In this document: one piece after another, positions 36,484-44,387 of the stretch
Numbering within the stretch: the stretch's first letter is position 1
Layout of the letters: each line of letters starts with the position of its first letter
Source: Wocania ichthyoenteri Th78
GTDB taxonomy: Bacteria > Bacteroidota > Bacteroidia > Flavobacteriales > Flavobacteriaceae
Direction: 5' to 3'
NCBI RefSeq assembly: GCF_000789235.1
Contig: NZ_KN525716.1
Span: 558,001 to 622,000 of the forward strand
DNA length: 64,000 nucleotides
The notes under the pieces: model-generated
The model's input: only the letters and a program-made list of their open reading frames with translations
What the model was told of the DNA's origin: nothing
Databases searched by the model: none
Position numbers and translations under genes: made by a program

Positions 36484-37173
36484 ATGTCACAATTAGCAAG
36501 ACTTATATCTATACTTACCCTGTTAAAATCGAAACGACTTTTAACAGCAACTGAACTTTCAAAAAAATACAATGTTAGTATTAGAACCATATACAGAGAT
36601 ATTAGAAAATTGGAAGAAGCTGGTGTGCCTGTTACCACAATTGAAGGTCGTGGATATAGTTTAATGGATCATTATGCGGTTGCTCCAGTTCAGTTTACCG
36701 AAAAGGAAGCCAATGCATTAATCACGGCACAACATATTGCAAATCAATCTAAAGACACTTCTTTTGTAACAGATTTTAATGAGGCATTGACTAAAATAAA
36801 ATCGGTTTTTAAAAGTTCAATTCAGCAAAAAAGCGAGTTGTTAAGTAATAAAATACACGTTTTCAATTGGTCTTACGAAGAATTTTCCAGTAACGCTTTA
36901 TCAGAAATTCAACTTGCTATTACTAATTTAAATTTCATAGAAATTAATTATCGTAAAGCTAATGATCCAAACACCTCATTCAGAAAAATAGAACCTTATG
37001 CTTTTTATTCAACCAATCATAAATGGATATTAATTGCCTGGTGTCATTTGCGCAATCAGTATCGTGCTTTTAGAATTGATAGAATTCAACATTTTAAAAT
37101 ATTACAAGAAACTTTTGATGACAGAAAATTTAATCTACAAAACTATTTTCTAGATTGCCCTTATGGAAACTAA
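36484..37173 (+). CDS. HTH/WYL-domain transcriptional regulator (YafY type)
   Basis: About 229 residues. N-terminal winged helix: MSQLARLISILTLLKSKRLLTATELSKKYNVSIRTIYRDIRKLEEAGVPV. The WYL ligand-sensing domain follows (IEINYRKANDP...RKIEPYAFYSTNHKWILIAWCHLRNQYRAFRIDRIQHFKIL). WYL regulators sense small ligands or nucleic acids and often control the next gene. The longer reading (from GTG 36448) would add 12 residues and pass through the -7 element, so I take 36484. Neighbours are a VOC and a MOSC gene. Confidence 0.9.
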   Translation: MSQLARLISILTLLKSKRLLTATELSKKYNVSIRTIYRDIRKLEEAGVPVTTIEGRGYSLMDHYAVAPVQFTEKEANALITAQHIANQSKDTSFVTDFNEALTKIKSVFKSSIQQKSELLSNKIHVFNWSYEEFSSNALSEIQLAITNLNFIEINYRKANDPNTSFRKIEPYAFYSTNHKWILIAWCHLRNQYRAFRIDRIQHFKILQETFDDRKFNLQNYFLDCPYGN

Positions 37174-37193
37174 AATTCTTTACTTTTAAGTAC

Positions 37194-37829
37194 ATGAAAA
37201 TCACCTCAACAAACATAGCAAAACCAACTACCATTATTTGGAATGGTAAAAAAGTAAATACAGGCATATACAAAACACCAATAAACGAACCCGTTTATTT
37301 AGGAAAAGAAGCCGTAAAAAATGATGAGATTTCAGATAGAAAAGTGCATGGTGGCATTTATAAAGCCTGCTATTTGTTTTCAGAAAATCATTATGAATAT
37401 TGGAAAGCTTTATACCCAAATTTAGATTGGAATTATGGCATGTTTGGAGAAAATTTAACCGTAAAAAATTTAGATGAAACCGAAATTTTTATTGGTGATA
37501 TTTATAAAGTAGGAAAAGCCTTAGTACAAATAACACAACCTAGACAACCTTGTTTTAAATTTGGTGTAAAATTTGGAACACAACATGTTTTAAAACAATT
37601 TATAAATCATGGTTTTCCAGGAACTTATACTCGTGTTTTAGAAGAAGGACTAGTAACTAATGGAGATGTATTTAAACTTATAGAACAAACAAATAACAGT
37701 TTAACAACTGCACAACTTTTTAACTTGCTATATGCTAAAGAAAAAGATCAAGCGCTTTTAAATTTAGCTATTAAAAATGAAGCTTTGCCACTTAGAAAAA
37801 GGAAAAAGTTAGAAGCTTTTATAAAATAA
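37194..37829 (+). CDS. MOSC-domain protein
   Basis: About 211 residues. Starts with MKITSTNIAKPTTIIWNGKKVNTGIYK, contains DRKVHGGIYKACYLFSENHYEYW, GMFGENLTVKNL and the conserved Cys in QPRQPCFKFG, as in YiiM-type MOSC proteins, which handle sulfur or molybdenum-cofactor chemistry. C-terminal helical tail of 40 residues (LTTAQLFNLLYAKEKDQALLNLA). Start taken as the ATG at 37194, since the extended frame from 37155 begins inside the WYL gene end. Confidence 0.9.
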   Translation: MKITSTNIAKPTTIIWNGKKVNTGIYKTPINEPVYLGKEAVKNDEISDRKVHGGIYKACYLFSENHYEYWKALYPNLDWNYGMFGENLTVKNLDETEIFIGDIYKVGKALVQITQPRQPCFKFGVKFGTQHVLKQFINHGFPGTYTRVLEEGLVTNGDVFKLIEQTNNSLTTAQLFNLLYAKEKDQALLNLAIKNEALPLRKRKKLEAFIK

Positions 37830-37847
37830 GTTTGATAATGTTTACTG

Positions 37848-37855
37848 TATCTTTG
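37848..37855 (+). promoter_or_regulatory. promoter -7 element of the DEAD-box helicase gene
   Basis: TATCTTTG, 17 bases before the ATG at 37873. Confidence 0.45.
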
Positions 37856-37872
37856 CATCAAACTATTTTTAC

Positions 37873-39114
37873 ATGTCATTTAAAGACTTACAACTTAACA
37901 AACCGCTTTTAAGAGCCATTGCCGAAGCAGGTTACGACAATCCTACTTTAGTACAAGAACGCACTATTCCGCTTGTTTTAGATAAAAAAAATGTGATTAC
38001 TTCTGCACAAACTGGCACAGGAAAGACGGCTGCTTTTGCATTACCCATTTTACAATTATTGTATGATAAACAAGATGCTCCAAAAAAAGGAAAAAAAGTA
38101 AGAGCTCTAATTATAAGTCCAACAAGAGAGTTAGCCATTCAAATTAATGAAAATTTTAAAGTTTATGGCAAAAATACCAATTTACGATCGACAGTAGTTT
38201 ACGGAGGCACGTCTATTGAGCCTCAAAAAGATATCCTAAATAAAGGTGTTGATATTCTTATTGCTACACCAGGGCGATTACTCGATTTACATAAACAAGA
38301 TATTATCAATTTAGATTATATTGAAACCTTAGTTTTAGATGAAGCCGATTTAATGCTCGACATGGGCTTTATTGATGATGTTAAAAAGATTGAGCGTTTA
38401 TGTCCTGAGGAAAAACAGATACTATTGTTTTCGGCGACAATGCCATATAAAGTGGAGCAACTTGCAAATACGATTTTAAAATCTCCAGAGCGCATTGAAG
38501 TGTCTCCAACATCATCAGCTGCTAAAAATGTGAGTCAAGTTTTGTATTATGTCCCAAAACGCAATAAAATTGAATTGTGTTTACATTTATTACGAAATAC
38601 CATAAAAGGCAATATTCTTATTTTTAGACGCACCAAGTTTGGAGTAGATAAATTAGAACAAACGCTTATAAAAAATGGTTATAAAGTTGAAACTATTCAT
38701 GGCGATAAAACTCAAAATTTAAGACAAGATGCTTTAATGAAATTTAAAAATGGCTATATAAATATTTTAATAGCAACCGATGTTGCAGCACGTGGTATTG
38801 ATATTAACGAATTGGATGCTGTTGTAAATTTTGATATGCCAAACGTACCAGAAACTTATGTGCATAGAATTGGACGAACAGGTCGTGCAGGACAAACAGG
38901 CATATCTTATGCATTGTGTTCGGCAGATGAAAAAAGCTATGTACAAACTATTCAGCAATTAATAAATGTTCAAATTCCTATAGAAGAAAATCATCCTTAT
39001 CCGTTAGACCCAAAAGCGAAACCTATTATTCATAAATCTAAAAAAACAGGAAGTAAACATAAAAAAGGACGTAAAAGCGAGGCTTCTAAAAAGAAAAAGA
39101 AACGCTGGTATTAA
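37873..39114 (+). CDS. DEAD-box ATP-dependent RNA helicase (RhlE-like)
   Basis: 413 residues. Q motif at the N-terminus (MSFKDLQLNKPLLRAIAEAGYDNPTLVQERTIP), Walker A AQTGTGKT (45-52), DEAD at 156-159, SAT motif (LLFSATMP), and in the second RecA domain VAARGIDI and HRIGRTGRAGQTG. Basic C-terminal tail (SKHKKGRKSEASKKKKKRWY) that probably binds RNA. RNA remodelling in ribosome assembly or mRNA decay by family. Convergent with the anti-sigma-like gene, with no clear terminator between. Confidence 0.95.
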   Translation: MSFKDLQLNKPLLRAIAEAGYDNPTLVQERTIPLVLDKKNVITSAQTGTGKTAAFALPILQLLYDKQDAPKKGKKVRALIISPTRELAIQINENFKVYGKNTNLRSTVVYGGTSIEPQKDILNKGVDILIATPGRLLDLHKQDIINLDYIETLVLDEADLMLDMGFIDDVKKIERLCPEEKQILLFSATMPYKVEQLANTILKSPERIEVSPTSSAAKNVSQVLYYVPKRNKIELCLHLLRNTIKGNILIFRRTKFGVDKLEQTLIKNGYKVETIHGDKTQNLRQDALMKFKNGYINILIATDVAARGIDINELDAVVNFDMPNVPETYVHRIGRTGRAGQTGISYALCSADEKSYVQTIQQLINVQIPIEENHPYPLDPKAKPIIHKSKKTGSKHKKGRKSEASKKKKKRWY

Positions 39115-39192
39115 TTAAAAAAGAACTAAGACCGCTTTGCTACTAGATATTAGAACAAACACAAAAAACCAATTAATTAAAGACTAATTCGA

Positions 39193-39606
39193 CTAAACTT
39201 CAAATCGTTTATCAAAATGATTTTTAAGAAATGGTATTTGAATACAAAACATTAATCCGAAAAACACAATAGCATACATTAAAGTTTTAGACATTGTAAA
39301 ACCTGACAAAACATTGGTGAAATTGTTGTTTGATAAAGCACTAAAATCTAAAGTACTAAACCAACTCACCTTTTCTGTCTCTGTTCCTAAAATTAAATAA
39401 GCACAAAGCACCACAAAACTTAAAGCAATTAAAACCCAAACTTTTTTAGAGATTAAAGGCTTGTAAACCGTAGCGCTACTATTATTTAATGCCGTTACTT
39501 GAGCCATTATTTCTGAAGTAAAATAAATTGAAGGACTCTCCGAAGCAGCCTTTTTAATAATCTTTTTAGTAAAATTATCTAAGTGTTTATCTTCATTCTC
39601 TTTCAT
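39193..39606 (-). CDS. membrane protein co-encoded with the ECF sigma factor (possible anti-sigma factor)
   Basis: About 137 residues with soluble N-terminus (MKENEDKHLDNFTKKIIKKAASESPS) and two membrane helices (VWVLIALSFVVLCAYLIL and MYAIVFFGLMFCIQIPF). Overlaps the sigma-factor gene end by 14 bases if the ATG at 39606 is used (an upstream TTG at 39615 is possible). Position and topology fit an anti-sigma factor with a cytoplasmic N-terminal sigma-binding segment, though no ZAS zinc motif is present. Confidence 0.7.
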   Translation of the reverse strand: MKENEDKHLDNFTKKIIKKAASESPSIYFTSEIMAQVTALNNSSATVYKPLISKKVWVLIALSFVVLCAYLILGTETEKVSWFSTLDFSALSNNNFTNVLSGFTMSKTLMYAIVFFGLMFCIQIPFLKNHFDKRFEV

Positions 39607-40177
39607 AATATTCAATTATTTCTGGTTCTAATCTACTTTTTAAAATAGTTGCTAATTTTTTCCGACTTCTAAAAATTTTCACTTTTACATGATTAGCTGT
39701 AATACCAACAATTTTAGAAATCTCTTCTAAAGAATGATCTTCAAAATAATATAATGTTAGCAAAAAACTATCATCGTATGGTAACAAAGTTAAGCAATCT
39801 TGTATGGTTTTATTATGCTCTTGTTGCTCCATTCTATCTAAAGCGTTATCTATGGTTTTTATTTGATACTCGGTAAATTCATCAATAGCAACATCGTTAA
39901 AGTGCTTTTTATTCTTCTTAATTCTATCTAAACAGGTATTGTAAGTAACTTTATAAATCCATGTTGAAAATTTAGAATCACCTTTAAACTTATGTAGCGA
40001 TTTATATGTTTTAATAAAAGTATCTTGTGATACTTCTTCGGCTTCTTCTCTATTCTTTAGCATGCGTAACGCCAAAGTAAAAACCAAATCTTTATAACGA
40101 TCTACCAATACTGAAAATGCATTAGTGTCGCCATTTATAATTTGTTTGATATAATATTGATCGTTGTTGGTGGTCAT
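39593..40177 (-). CDS. ECF RNA polymerase sigma factor
   Basis: 194 residues. Region 2: YKDLVFTLALRMLKNREEAEEVSQDTFIKTYKSLHKFKGDSKFSTWIYKVTYNTCLDRIKK. Region 4: LTLYYFEDHSLEEISKIVGITANHVKVKIFRSRKKL. This is a group 4 sigma factor that would direct RNA polymerase to a GTAACC/CGTC-type promoter. Such a promoter lies directly upstream of this gene, and a second drives the divergent DUF6249 gene, so autoregulation is likely. Co-transcribed with the putative anti-sigma factor. Confidence 0.95.
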   Translation of the reverse strand: MTTNNDQYYIKQIINGDTNAFSVLVDRYKDLVFTLALRMLKNREEAEEVSQDTFIKTYKSLHKFKGDSKFSTWIYKVTYNTCLDRIKKNKKHFNDVAIDEFTEYQIKTIDNALDRMEQQEHNKTIQDCLTLLPYDDSFLLTLYYFEDHSLEEISKIVGITANHVKVKIFRSRKKLATILKSRLEPEIIEYYERE

Positions 40178-40188
40178 TTTTTAAGTAA

Positions 40189-40215
40189 GACGACTATATT
40201 CTATTTTAGGTTACA
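40189..40215 (-). promoter_or_regulatory. ECF-type promoter of the sigma operon
   Basis: On the minus strand TGTAACC (40215-40209), 16-base spacer, CGTC (40192-40189), about 12 bases before the ATG. The spacing and sequence fit ECF sigma promoters. Confidence 0.7.
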
Positions 40216-40246
40216 CGTCTTTGAAAAAATATTTTTAGAAAAAACT

Positions 40247-40272
40247 GTAACCAAAATTAAAAGTGTATCGTC
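40247..40272 (+). promoter_or_regulatory. ECF-type promoter of the DUF6249 gene
   Basis: GTAACC (40247-40252; TGTAACC from 40246), 16-base spacer, CGTC (40269-40272), about 46 bases before the ATG at 40319. Same -35, spacer and -10 as the divergent promoter at 40189. Confidence 0.7.
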
Positions 40273-40318
40273 ATAAGCTATGAACACATTAAAATTAATC
40301 AATTAAAAACGAAACATT

Positions 40319-40669
40319 ATGCACGCAACAGAAGTAATTATCCCAATAAGTTTGTTCTTAGCCATTTTCGGAATATTCTATTTGTACTTATCAACAAGAA
40401 ACAAAGAGCGCTTAGCGCTTATAGAAAAAGGTGCAGACGCTAGTATTTTTAGTTTTAGTAAACAGGCTGGTTCATCATGGAAAGTTATAGTCCTTAATTT
40501 AGCTTTTTTATTAATGGGGATTGGTTTAGGAGTTTTTATTGCTTCTATTTTAGAAAGTTATACAACTTTAGATGAGGATGCTATATATCCAGCACTTATT
40601 TTCTTTATGGCTGGTATTGGATTGTACATCGGTTTTACGCAAACAAAAAAGCATGTAGATAAAGGATAA
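40319..40669 (+). CDS. DUF6249-type small membrane protein
   Basis: 116 residues, three membrane helices: IIPISLFLAIFGIFYLYLS, VIVLNLAFLLMGIGLGVFIA and YPALIFFMAGIGLYIGF, with the short cytosolic motif RNKERLALIEKGAD after helix 1, a signature of the DUF6249 family. Function unknown. Shares an ECF promoter with the divergent sigma factor operon, so it probably belongs to that regulon as an envelope-stress or membrane-sensing component (inference). Confidence 0.85.
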   Translation: MHATEVIIPISLFLAIFGIFYLYLSTRNKERLALIEKGADASIFSFSKQAGSSWKVIVLNLAFLLMGIGLGVFIASILESYTTLDEDAIYPALIFFMAGIGLYIGFTQTKKHVDKG

Positions 40670-40693
40670 TAAAACTCATCAATCAAAAAAAGG

Positions 40694-40726
40694 AAAAGCG
40701 TTTTAATTAAATTTTAAAACGCTTTT
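40694..40726. terminator. bidirectional terminator between DUF6249 and M15 genes
   Basis: Perfect 13-bp stem AAAAGCGTTTTAA / TTAAAACGCTTTT with a 7-base loop and a T run on both strands. Confidence 0.85.
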
Positions 40727-40727
40727 T

Positions 40728-41393
40728 CTATTCTATAGGAAAATCAAAATACGTTTTAGGAAAAGGCTCGTGTCGCAATGTAAAATGCCACCATTCTTTT
40801 GGATAATTTCTAAAGCCATGTTTTAACATTACAGTTTGTAAAAGTTGTCTATTCTCTTTTTGCTTTTTAGTAATATCAGCATAGTTTACCCAAGATTCTT
40901 GTCCGAAAAAATCATACGGACTCCCCATATCTAAAGGCTTTCCTGTATTACCGTTAATAATGGTTAAATCTACCGTACTGCCTCTACTATGTCCAGATTT
41001 ACTCGCAATATATCCAGATTTAAATAGATTTTTCTTTTTTACATCAGGATAAAAAATAGACTTATTAATAGTATCATTTAATTGTCTTGCCCAACGCATA
41101 AAATGATTTACAGCTTGTTGCGGCCTATACCCATCGTAAACTTTCAAGCATAAATTTCTGTTCTGTAGTTCCTCTTGAACCAACTTTAAAGCTTGTGCCG
41201 TTTGTTTTGTTAAAATGAGCTTATTTGAATGATAACCATCTACACGTTTACCAACAAAATTATTTGATGTGTTGTATCTTAATTCTACATCTAAATCAGG
41301 AATACTATCTTTTACATAGGTAAATCCTTCTGGCAATTGCGCAAAAGATAAAAAGCAAATCAGCAACAAAAAAAGGGTTGAAAAAAATTTCAT
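40728..41393 (-). CDS. M15-family D-Ala-D-Ala dipeptidase (VanX/DdpX-like)
   Basis: 221 residues, Sec signal peptide (MKFFSTLFLLLICFLSFAQ). Zinc-site motifs of M15D are present: SGHSRGSTVDLTI (H and D ligands), and the late EWWHFTLRHEP (E and H). VKVYDGYRPQQAVNHFMRWA is the substrate-binding part. Cleaves D-Ala-D-Ala dipeptide in the periplasm, so cell-wall recycling rather than resistance is the likely role, since no van-type genes accompany it. Weak terminator/hairpin upstream at 41455. Confidence 0.92.
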   Translation of the reverse strand: MKFFSTLFLLLICFLSFAQLPEGFTYVKDSIPDLDVELRYNTSNNFVGKRVDGYHSNKLILTKQTAQALKLVQEELQNRNLCLKVYDGYRPQQAVNHFMRWARQLNDTINKSIFYPDVKKKNLFKSGYIASKSGHSRGSTVDLTIINGNTGKPLDMGSPYDFFGQESWVNYADITKKQKENRQLLQTVMLKHGFRNYPKEWWHFTLRHEPFPKTYFDFPIE

Positions 41394-41454
41394 AAAGAAT
41401 GATTATTAGCTAATTTATATAAAAAAAATTATTCCTTAAAATTGAAGCACAAAA

Positions 41455-41480
41455 AAACCGAGTTCCCTCAAACTCGGTTT
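41455..41480 (-). terminator. hairpin terminator in gene-free region
   Basis: Perfect 10-bp stem AAACCGAGTT / AACTCGGTTT with CCCTCA loop. On the minus strand it is followed by a run of T bases. No gene on that strand ends here, suggesting a non-annotated short RNA. Confidence 0.75.
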
Positions 41481-41623
41481 CTTTTCAATTTGCTTTTTTT
41501 ATTACGATGTAGATTTAGGGTCTCTATACCAACAACATAATGCAAATATTAATTAATTAATCCATTGAACTAAAAAGTATGTTATTTAGTACACATCAAA
41601 TATATAATTAATAAATATATGTT

Positions 41624-41708
41624 GTCGACAAAAAACACAATAAATCGATGAAATACATGTAATTTTAACATTTAAAGATGAAAATATGCATTTCGTCGAT
41701 AAAATACA
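41624..41708. promoter_or_regulatory. cluster of four phased 14-bp motifs
   Basis: On the minus strand: TGTTTTTTGTCGAC (41637-41624), TGTATTTCATCGAT (41657-41644), ATATTTTCATCTTT (41687-41674) and TGTATTTTATCGAC (41708-41695). Starts are 20, 30 and 21 bp apart, about whole helical turns. Related clusters occur at 50944 and 55701. Likely operator for a multimeric regulator. Confidence 0.5.
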
Positions 41709-41720
41709 GTGTGTTATATA

Positions 41721-41750
41721 AAAAAAGCACCTTAAATAAGGTGCTTTTTT
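41721..41750. terminator. hairpin terminator
   Basis: Stem AAAAAAGCACCTT / AAGGTGCTTTTTT, AAAT loop, T run on both strands. Confidence 0.8.
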
Positions 41751-41988
41751 ACTAACTAACCAACCAAAAATATGAATTACATTTTCTAAGTTTAAAGTAA
41801 CCACTCAATAAACCTTTTTACTAGAATGTAATTATTTTTTATAACACAATATCTATGCCAAAATTAAAATCAAACAATTATATTAACATATTTTTAATAC
41901 ATTTAAAGTTTTAATAAATATTCTCTCGTGTATAGTATTTAAAATATAATTATAAGATATTTGCCTATTCTAAAAAAAATAAGAAATC

Positions 41989-42687
41989 ATGAAAAAACTA
42001 TCGTTTTTAGCTTTTCTAATATTAATAGTTTCGTGTGCCAAAGAACCCGATTTAATTGTTAAAACTAATATTAAAGGTTTAAAAAAGGGAACTGTTTATC
42101 TTAAAAAAGTAAAAGACACAGCACTTGTAACTGTAGACTCTATAGTAATTAATGGAAATGCTGGATTTGAGTTGAAGAGTGATTTAGAATCTCCAGAAGT
42201 ATTCTTTTTATACTTGAATAAAAATACCAACGAGGACGACCGAATAGCATTTTTTGCTGATAAAGGTATTACAGAGATTAACACTACCTTAAAAAACTTC
42301 GTTTTTGACGCAAAAATAAAAGGTTCTGCACAGCAAACTACTTGGGAAGAATATCAGGCTATGATATCAAAAATAAATGGCAGAAACTTAGATTTGATAA
42401 AAGAAAATTTTGAAGCACAAAAAGATGGTGACACAGCAAAAATTAGCTCAATAGAAAAACAATATAATGGTATGTTGAAGCGAAAGTATTTATACACAGT
42501 AAATTTTGCTATAAACAATAAAGATAGTGAAGTGTCTCCTTACTTAGCATTAACGGAAATTTACAATGCACATATTAATTTATTAGATACCATAAATAAT
42601 TCTTTAACTCCAAAGGTAAAAGCATCAAAATACGGAAAAGAATTACAGGTATTTATTGATGAAATAAAAGAAGCTGATAAAAAATAA
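41989..42687 (+). CDS. DUF4369-domain lipoprotein
   Basis: 232 residues. Lipobox LIVSC, lipidated C16. The DUF4369 domain (about 25-115: LIVKTNIKGLKKGTVYLKKVKDTALVTVDSIVINGNAGFELK) is usually the N-terminal part of thioredoxin-like (TlpA) outer-membrane proteins; here no thioredoxin domain follows, only a helical C-terminus (about 115-232). Function unknown. Followed at 21 bases by a terminator. Confidence 0.85.
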   Translation: MKKLSFLAFLILIVSCAKEPDLIVKTNIKGLKKGTVYLKKVKDTALVTVDSIVINGNAGFELKSDLESPEVFFLYLNKNTNEDDRIAFFADKGITEINTTLKNFVFDAKIKGSAQQTTWEEYQAMISKINGRNLDLIKENFEAQKDGDTAKISSIEKQYNGMLKRKYLYTVNFAINNKDSEVSPYLALTEIYNAHINLLDTINNSLTPKVKASKYGKELQVFIDEIKEADKK

Positions 42688-42707
42688 CTAAAATATTAAC
42701 TTAACAC

Positions 42708-42735
42708 AAAAGCCTTTCAAAATTGAAAGGCTTTT
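42708..42735 (+). terminator. terminator after the DUF4369 lipoprotein
   Basis: Palindromic stem AAAAGCCTTTCAA / TTGAAAGGCTTTT with TTT tail. Confidence 0.85.
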
Positions 42736-42806
42736 TTATTTTATAACCAATGGAAGAAATCCCTTCTACTACACTTAGGATAAACTTCTTGTCTTGAAAA
42801 AACGAA

Positions 42807-42834
42807 AAAAGCTTCTCTAAAAAGAGAAGCTTTT
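42807..42834 (-). terminator. terminator of the tRNA-Thr gene
   Basis: Stem AAAAGCTTCTCT / AGAGAAGCTTTT with a 4-base loop, immediately 3' of the tRNA; on the minus strand followed by a T-rich tract. Confidence 0.8.
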
Positions 42835-42837
42835 GGG

Positions 42838-42911
42838 AGCCGATGGAGGGACTCGAACCCACGACCTGCTGATTACAAATCAGCTGCTCTAGCCAGCTGA
42901 GCTACATCGGC
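42838..42911 (-). tRNA. tRNA-Thr (anticodon TGT)
   Basis: Folds as a standard cloverleaf on the minus strand: acceptor GCCGATG / CATCGGC, D arm GCTCAGCTGGCTAGAGC, anticodon stem GCTGA / TCAGC around TTTGTAA (anticodon TGT), T arm GTGGGTTCGAGTCCCTC (G-U allowed), discriminator T. CCA is not encoded (CCC follows). Terminator hairpin follows directly. Confidence 0.96.
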
Positions 42912-42972
42912 GTTTTAAAGGTTGCAAATATAATCGCAAAAACATTAATTGCAAGTGCTCCGTTAAAAATTT

Positions 42973-43242
42973 TTATCCTAGTTTGTTAATTTTTTCTATT
43001 AATGCTCGACCTTTTTCTTCTAATTCAGCATTAATTGCTTTAAAGTGAGCTTTTGGGTTTTCGATATCTTTAGCATTTACTTTTGCTATTAAAATATCAA
43101 ACGTTTCAATTGCCTCATCAATAATTGCTTCACTTTTTTTTGTGTCTTTATCCGTGTTTGCATATTCCCAAACGTAAACTGCTTCAATAATATCACCTAA
43201 AACATAGTTTATATCTTTCTTTAGGTTTCTAACATTTGCCAT
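42973..43242 (-). CDS. small conserved helical hypothetical protein
   Basis: 89 residues, all-helical and charged: MANVRNLKKDINYVLGDIIEAVYVWEYANTDKDTKKSEAIIDEAIETFDILIAKV. No signal peptide or membrane helix. Unknown function; its composition looks like a core Bacteroidota gene. Downstream of the -7 element below, upstream of tRNA-Thr. Confidence 0.7.
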   Translation of the reverse strand: MANVRNLKKDINYVLGDIIEAVYVWEYANTDKDTKKSEAIIDEAIETFDILIAKVNAKDIENPKAHFKAINAELEEKGRALIEKINKLG

Positions 43243-43264
43243 AATTTGTAATTTAATTTAGTTG

Positions 43265-43272
43265 CAAAAATA
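43265..43272 (-). promoter_or_regulatory. promoter -7 element of the 89-residue gene
   Basis: TATTTTTG on the minus strand, 22 bases before the ATG at 43242. Confidence 0.45.
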
Positions 43273-43361
43273 AGTAAATAATTAAACATTACCCTTTTAT
43301 AGCGAAGCATAATTAGAAGTTATTTATCTCCTTAAAACTCCATAAAAATATAAATATGGTA

Positions 43362-43772
43362 TTACTCACCAGAATAGCTCACAAAATTTCTTGGTGTTTC
43401 AAAAAGTGTAATTTCTAATTCTAATTCAGGTTTTAATTCAGACTTAATTTTATCGTAAATAACTACAACTATGTTTTCCGCGGTTGGGTTTAAATTCTTG
43501 AATTCTAAAACTTCTACATTTAAGTTTTTATGATCAAAGGCGTCTTCAATTTTCTCTTTAATAATGTCTTTTAAAGTTTTAATATCAATAACATAGCCCG
43601 TTTCTTCATCTATATTTCCAGTAACGCTTACAATAAGTTCGTAATTATGCCCATGAAAATTGGGGTTACTACATTTACCAAAAATTAAACTGTTCTTTTC
43701 GTCAGTCCAATCTTTTCTGTATAATCTATGGGCTGCGTTAAAATGTGCTTTTCTGCTAACGGTTACTTTCAT
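43362..43772 (-). CDS. queD: 6-carboxy-tetrahydropterin synthase (QueD/PTPS family)
   Basis: 136 residues. Converts 7,8-dihydroneopterin triphosphate to 6-carboxytetrahydropterin for queuosine (or to 6-pyruvoyltetrahydropterin in related enzymes). Zinc ligands H15 (FNAAHRL), H40 and H42 (NFHGHNY); C34 (FGKCSNP) is the nucleophile; NLNPTAENIV is the family C-terminal motif. Start overlaps the idi stop by four bases, so the two are translationally coupled. Confidence 0.9.
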   Translation of the reverse strand: MKVTVSRKAHFNAAHRLYRKDWTDEKNSLIFGKCSNPNFHGHNYELIVSVTGNIDEETGYVIDIKTLKDIIKEKIEDAFDHKNLNVEVLEFKNLNPTAENIVVVIYDKIKSELKPELELEITLFETPRNFVSYSGE

Positions 43773-44293
43773 TTTTGTATATTAATATGTTCGTAAAATT
43801 TACTAAAAATGATTTTAAACCATTCTGTATAAACTTCTGGATGCAACTCCATATCTACTTTAACAGATTCAATTGGCATCCATTTCCAATCAGCAACTTC
43901 TTCTTTATTTATATTTGGTAAATCGTTATACTTACCCAACATAACATGATCGTATTCATGCTCGGTTAAACCATTATCAAAAGGTGCTTTATATATAAAT
44001 GAAATAGATTCTTTAAGTTCTACTACAAAACCCATTTCCTCATGTAAACGACGTTTTCCTGCTTGTATATTTGTTTCTCCATCACGCTGATGACTACAAC
44101 AGGTATTTGTCCATAACCCAGGTGAATGATACTTGTCTAATGCGCGCTGTTGTAACATTAATTCGTTCTTATCATTAAATATAAAAACTGAAAATGCTCT
44201 GTGCAATAAAGCTTTTTCATGAGCTTCCATTTTTGGCATCAAGCCAATTTGCTCGTCATTCTCATTTACAAGAATTACTTGTTCTTCTTTCAT
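43769..44293 (-). CDS. idi: isopentenyl-diphosphate delta-isomerase, type I
   Basis: 174 residues. Interconverts IPP and DMAPP to feed isoprenoid synthesis (menaquinone, carotenoids, undecaprenol). Nudix-like fold with LVNENDEQIG, H and C ligands in LWTNTCCSHQR, RRLHEEMGF (acidic metal ligands), and EHEYDHVMLG with WKWMP. Own promoter box upstream. Operon idi-queD. Confidence 0.96.
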   Translation of the reverse strand: MKEEQVILVNENDEQIGLMPKMEAHEKALLHRAFSVFIFNDKNELMLQQRALDKYHSPGLWTNTCCSHQRDGETNIQAGKRRLHEEMGFVVELKESISFIYKAPFDNGLTEHEYDHVMLGKYNDLPNINKEEVADWKWMPIESVKVDMELHPEVYTEWFKIIFSKFYEHINIQK

Positions 44294-44301
44294 AGTTTTA
44301 C

Positions 44302-44309
44302 AAAAATAT
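44302..44309 (-). promoter_or_regulatory. promoter -7 element of idi-queD
   Basis: TATTTTTG on the minus strand, 8 bases before the ATG at 44293. Confidence 0.5.
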
Positions 44310-44336
44310 GAAATACTTTTATGGCATCATAAAATA

Positions 44337-44368
44337 AAAAGAGCATTCAAATTAATGAATGCTCTTTT
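44337..44368 (-). terminator. terminator after the OmpA-family gene
   Basis: 13-bp stem AAAAGAGCATTCA / TGAATGCTCTTTT with a 6-base loop, 20 bases past the stop of the OmpA gene; closes the adhesin operon. Confidence 0.85.
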
Positions 44369-44387
44369 ATTCCCTTATAAATTGATG

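Larger units (their letters stand above)
41394..41988. other. 595-base intergenic region with two terminators and phased motifs
   Basis: No protein gene seen (a 72-codon minus-strand ORF at 41586-41804 reads through a hairpin and is rejected). It holds a terminator hairpin at 41455-41480, a stretch with a near -7 element on the minus strand (AATATTTG, 41550-41543) that could give a short RNA ending at that hairpin, a four-site phased motif cluster at 41624-41708 and a second terminator at 41721-41750. The final 240 bases before 41989 are AT-rich and carry a near -7 GATATTTG. Confidence 0.5.

Noticed and set aside
41586-41804. 72-codon ORF on the minus strand
   Set aside because: It runs through a clear hairpin terminator and the phased motif cluster, and its composition is not protein-like.
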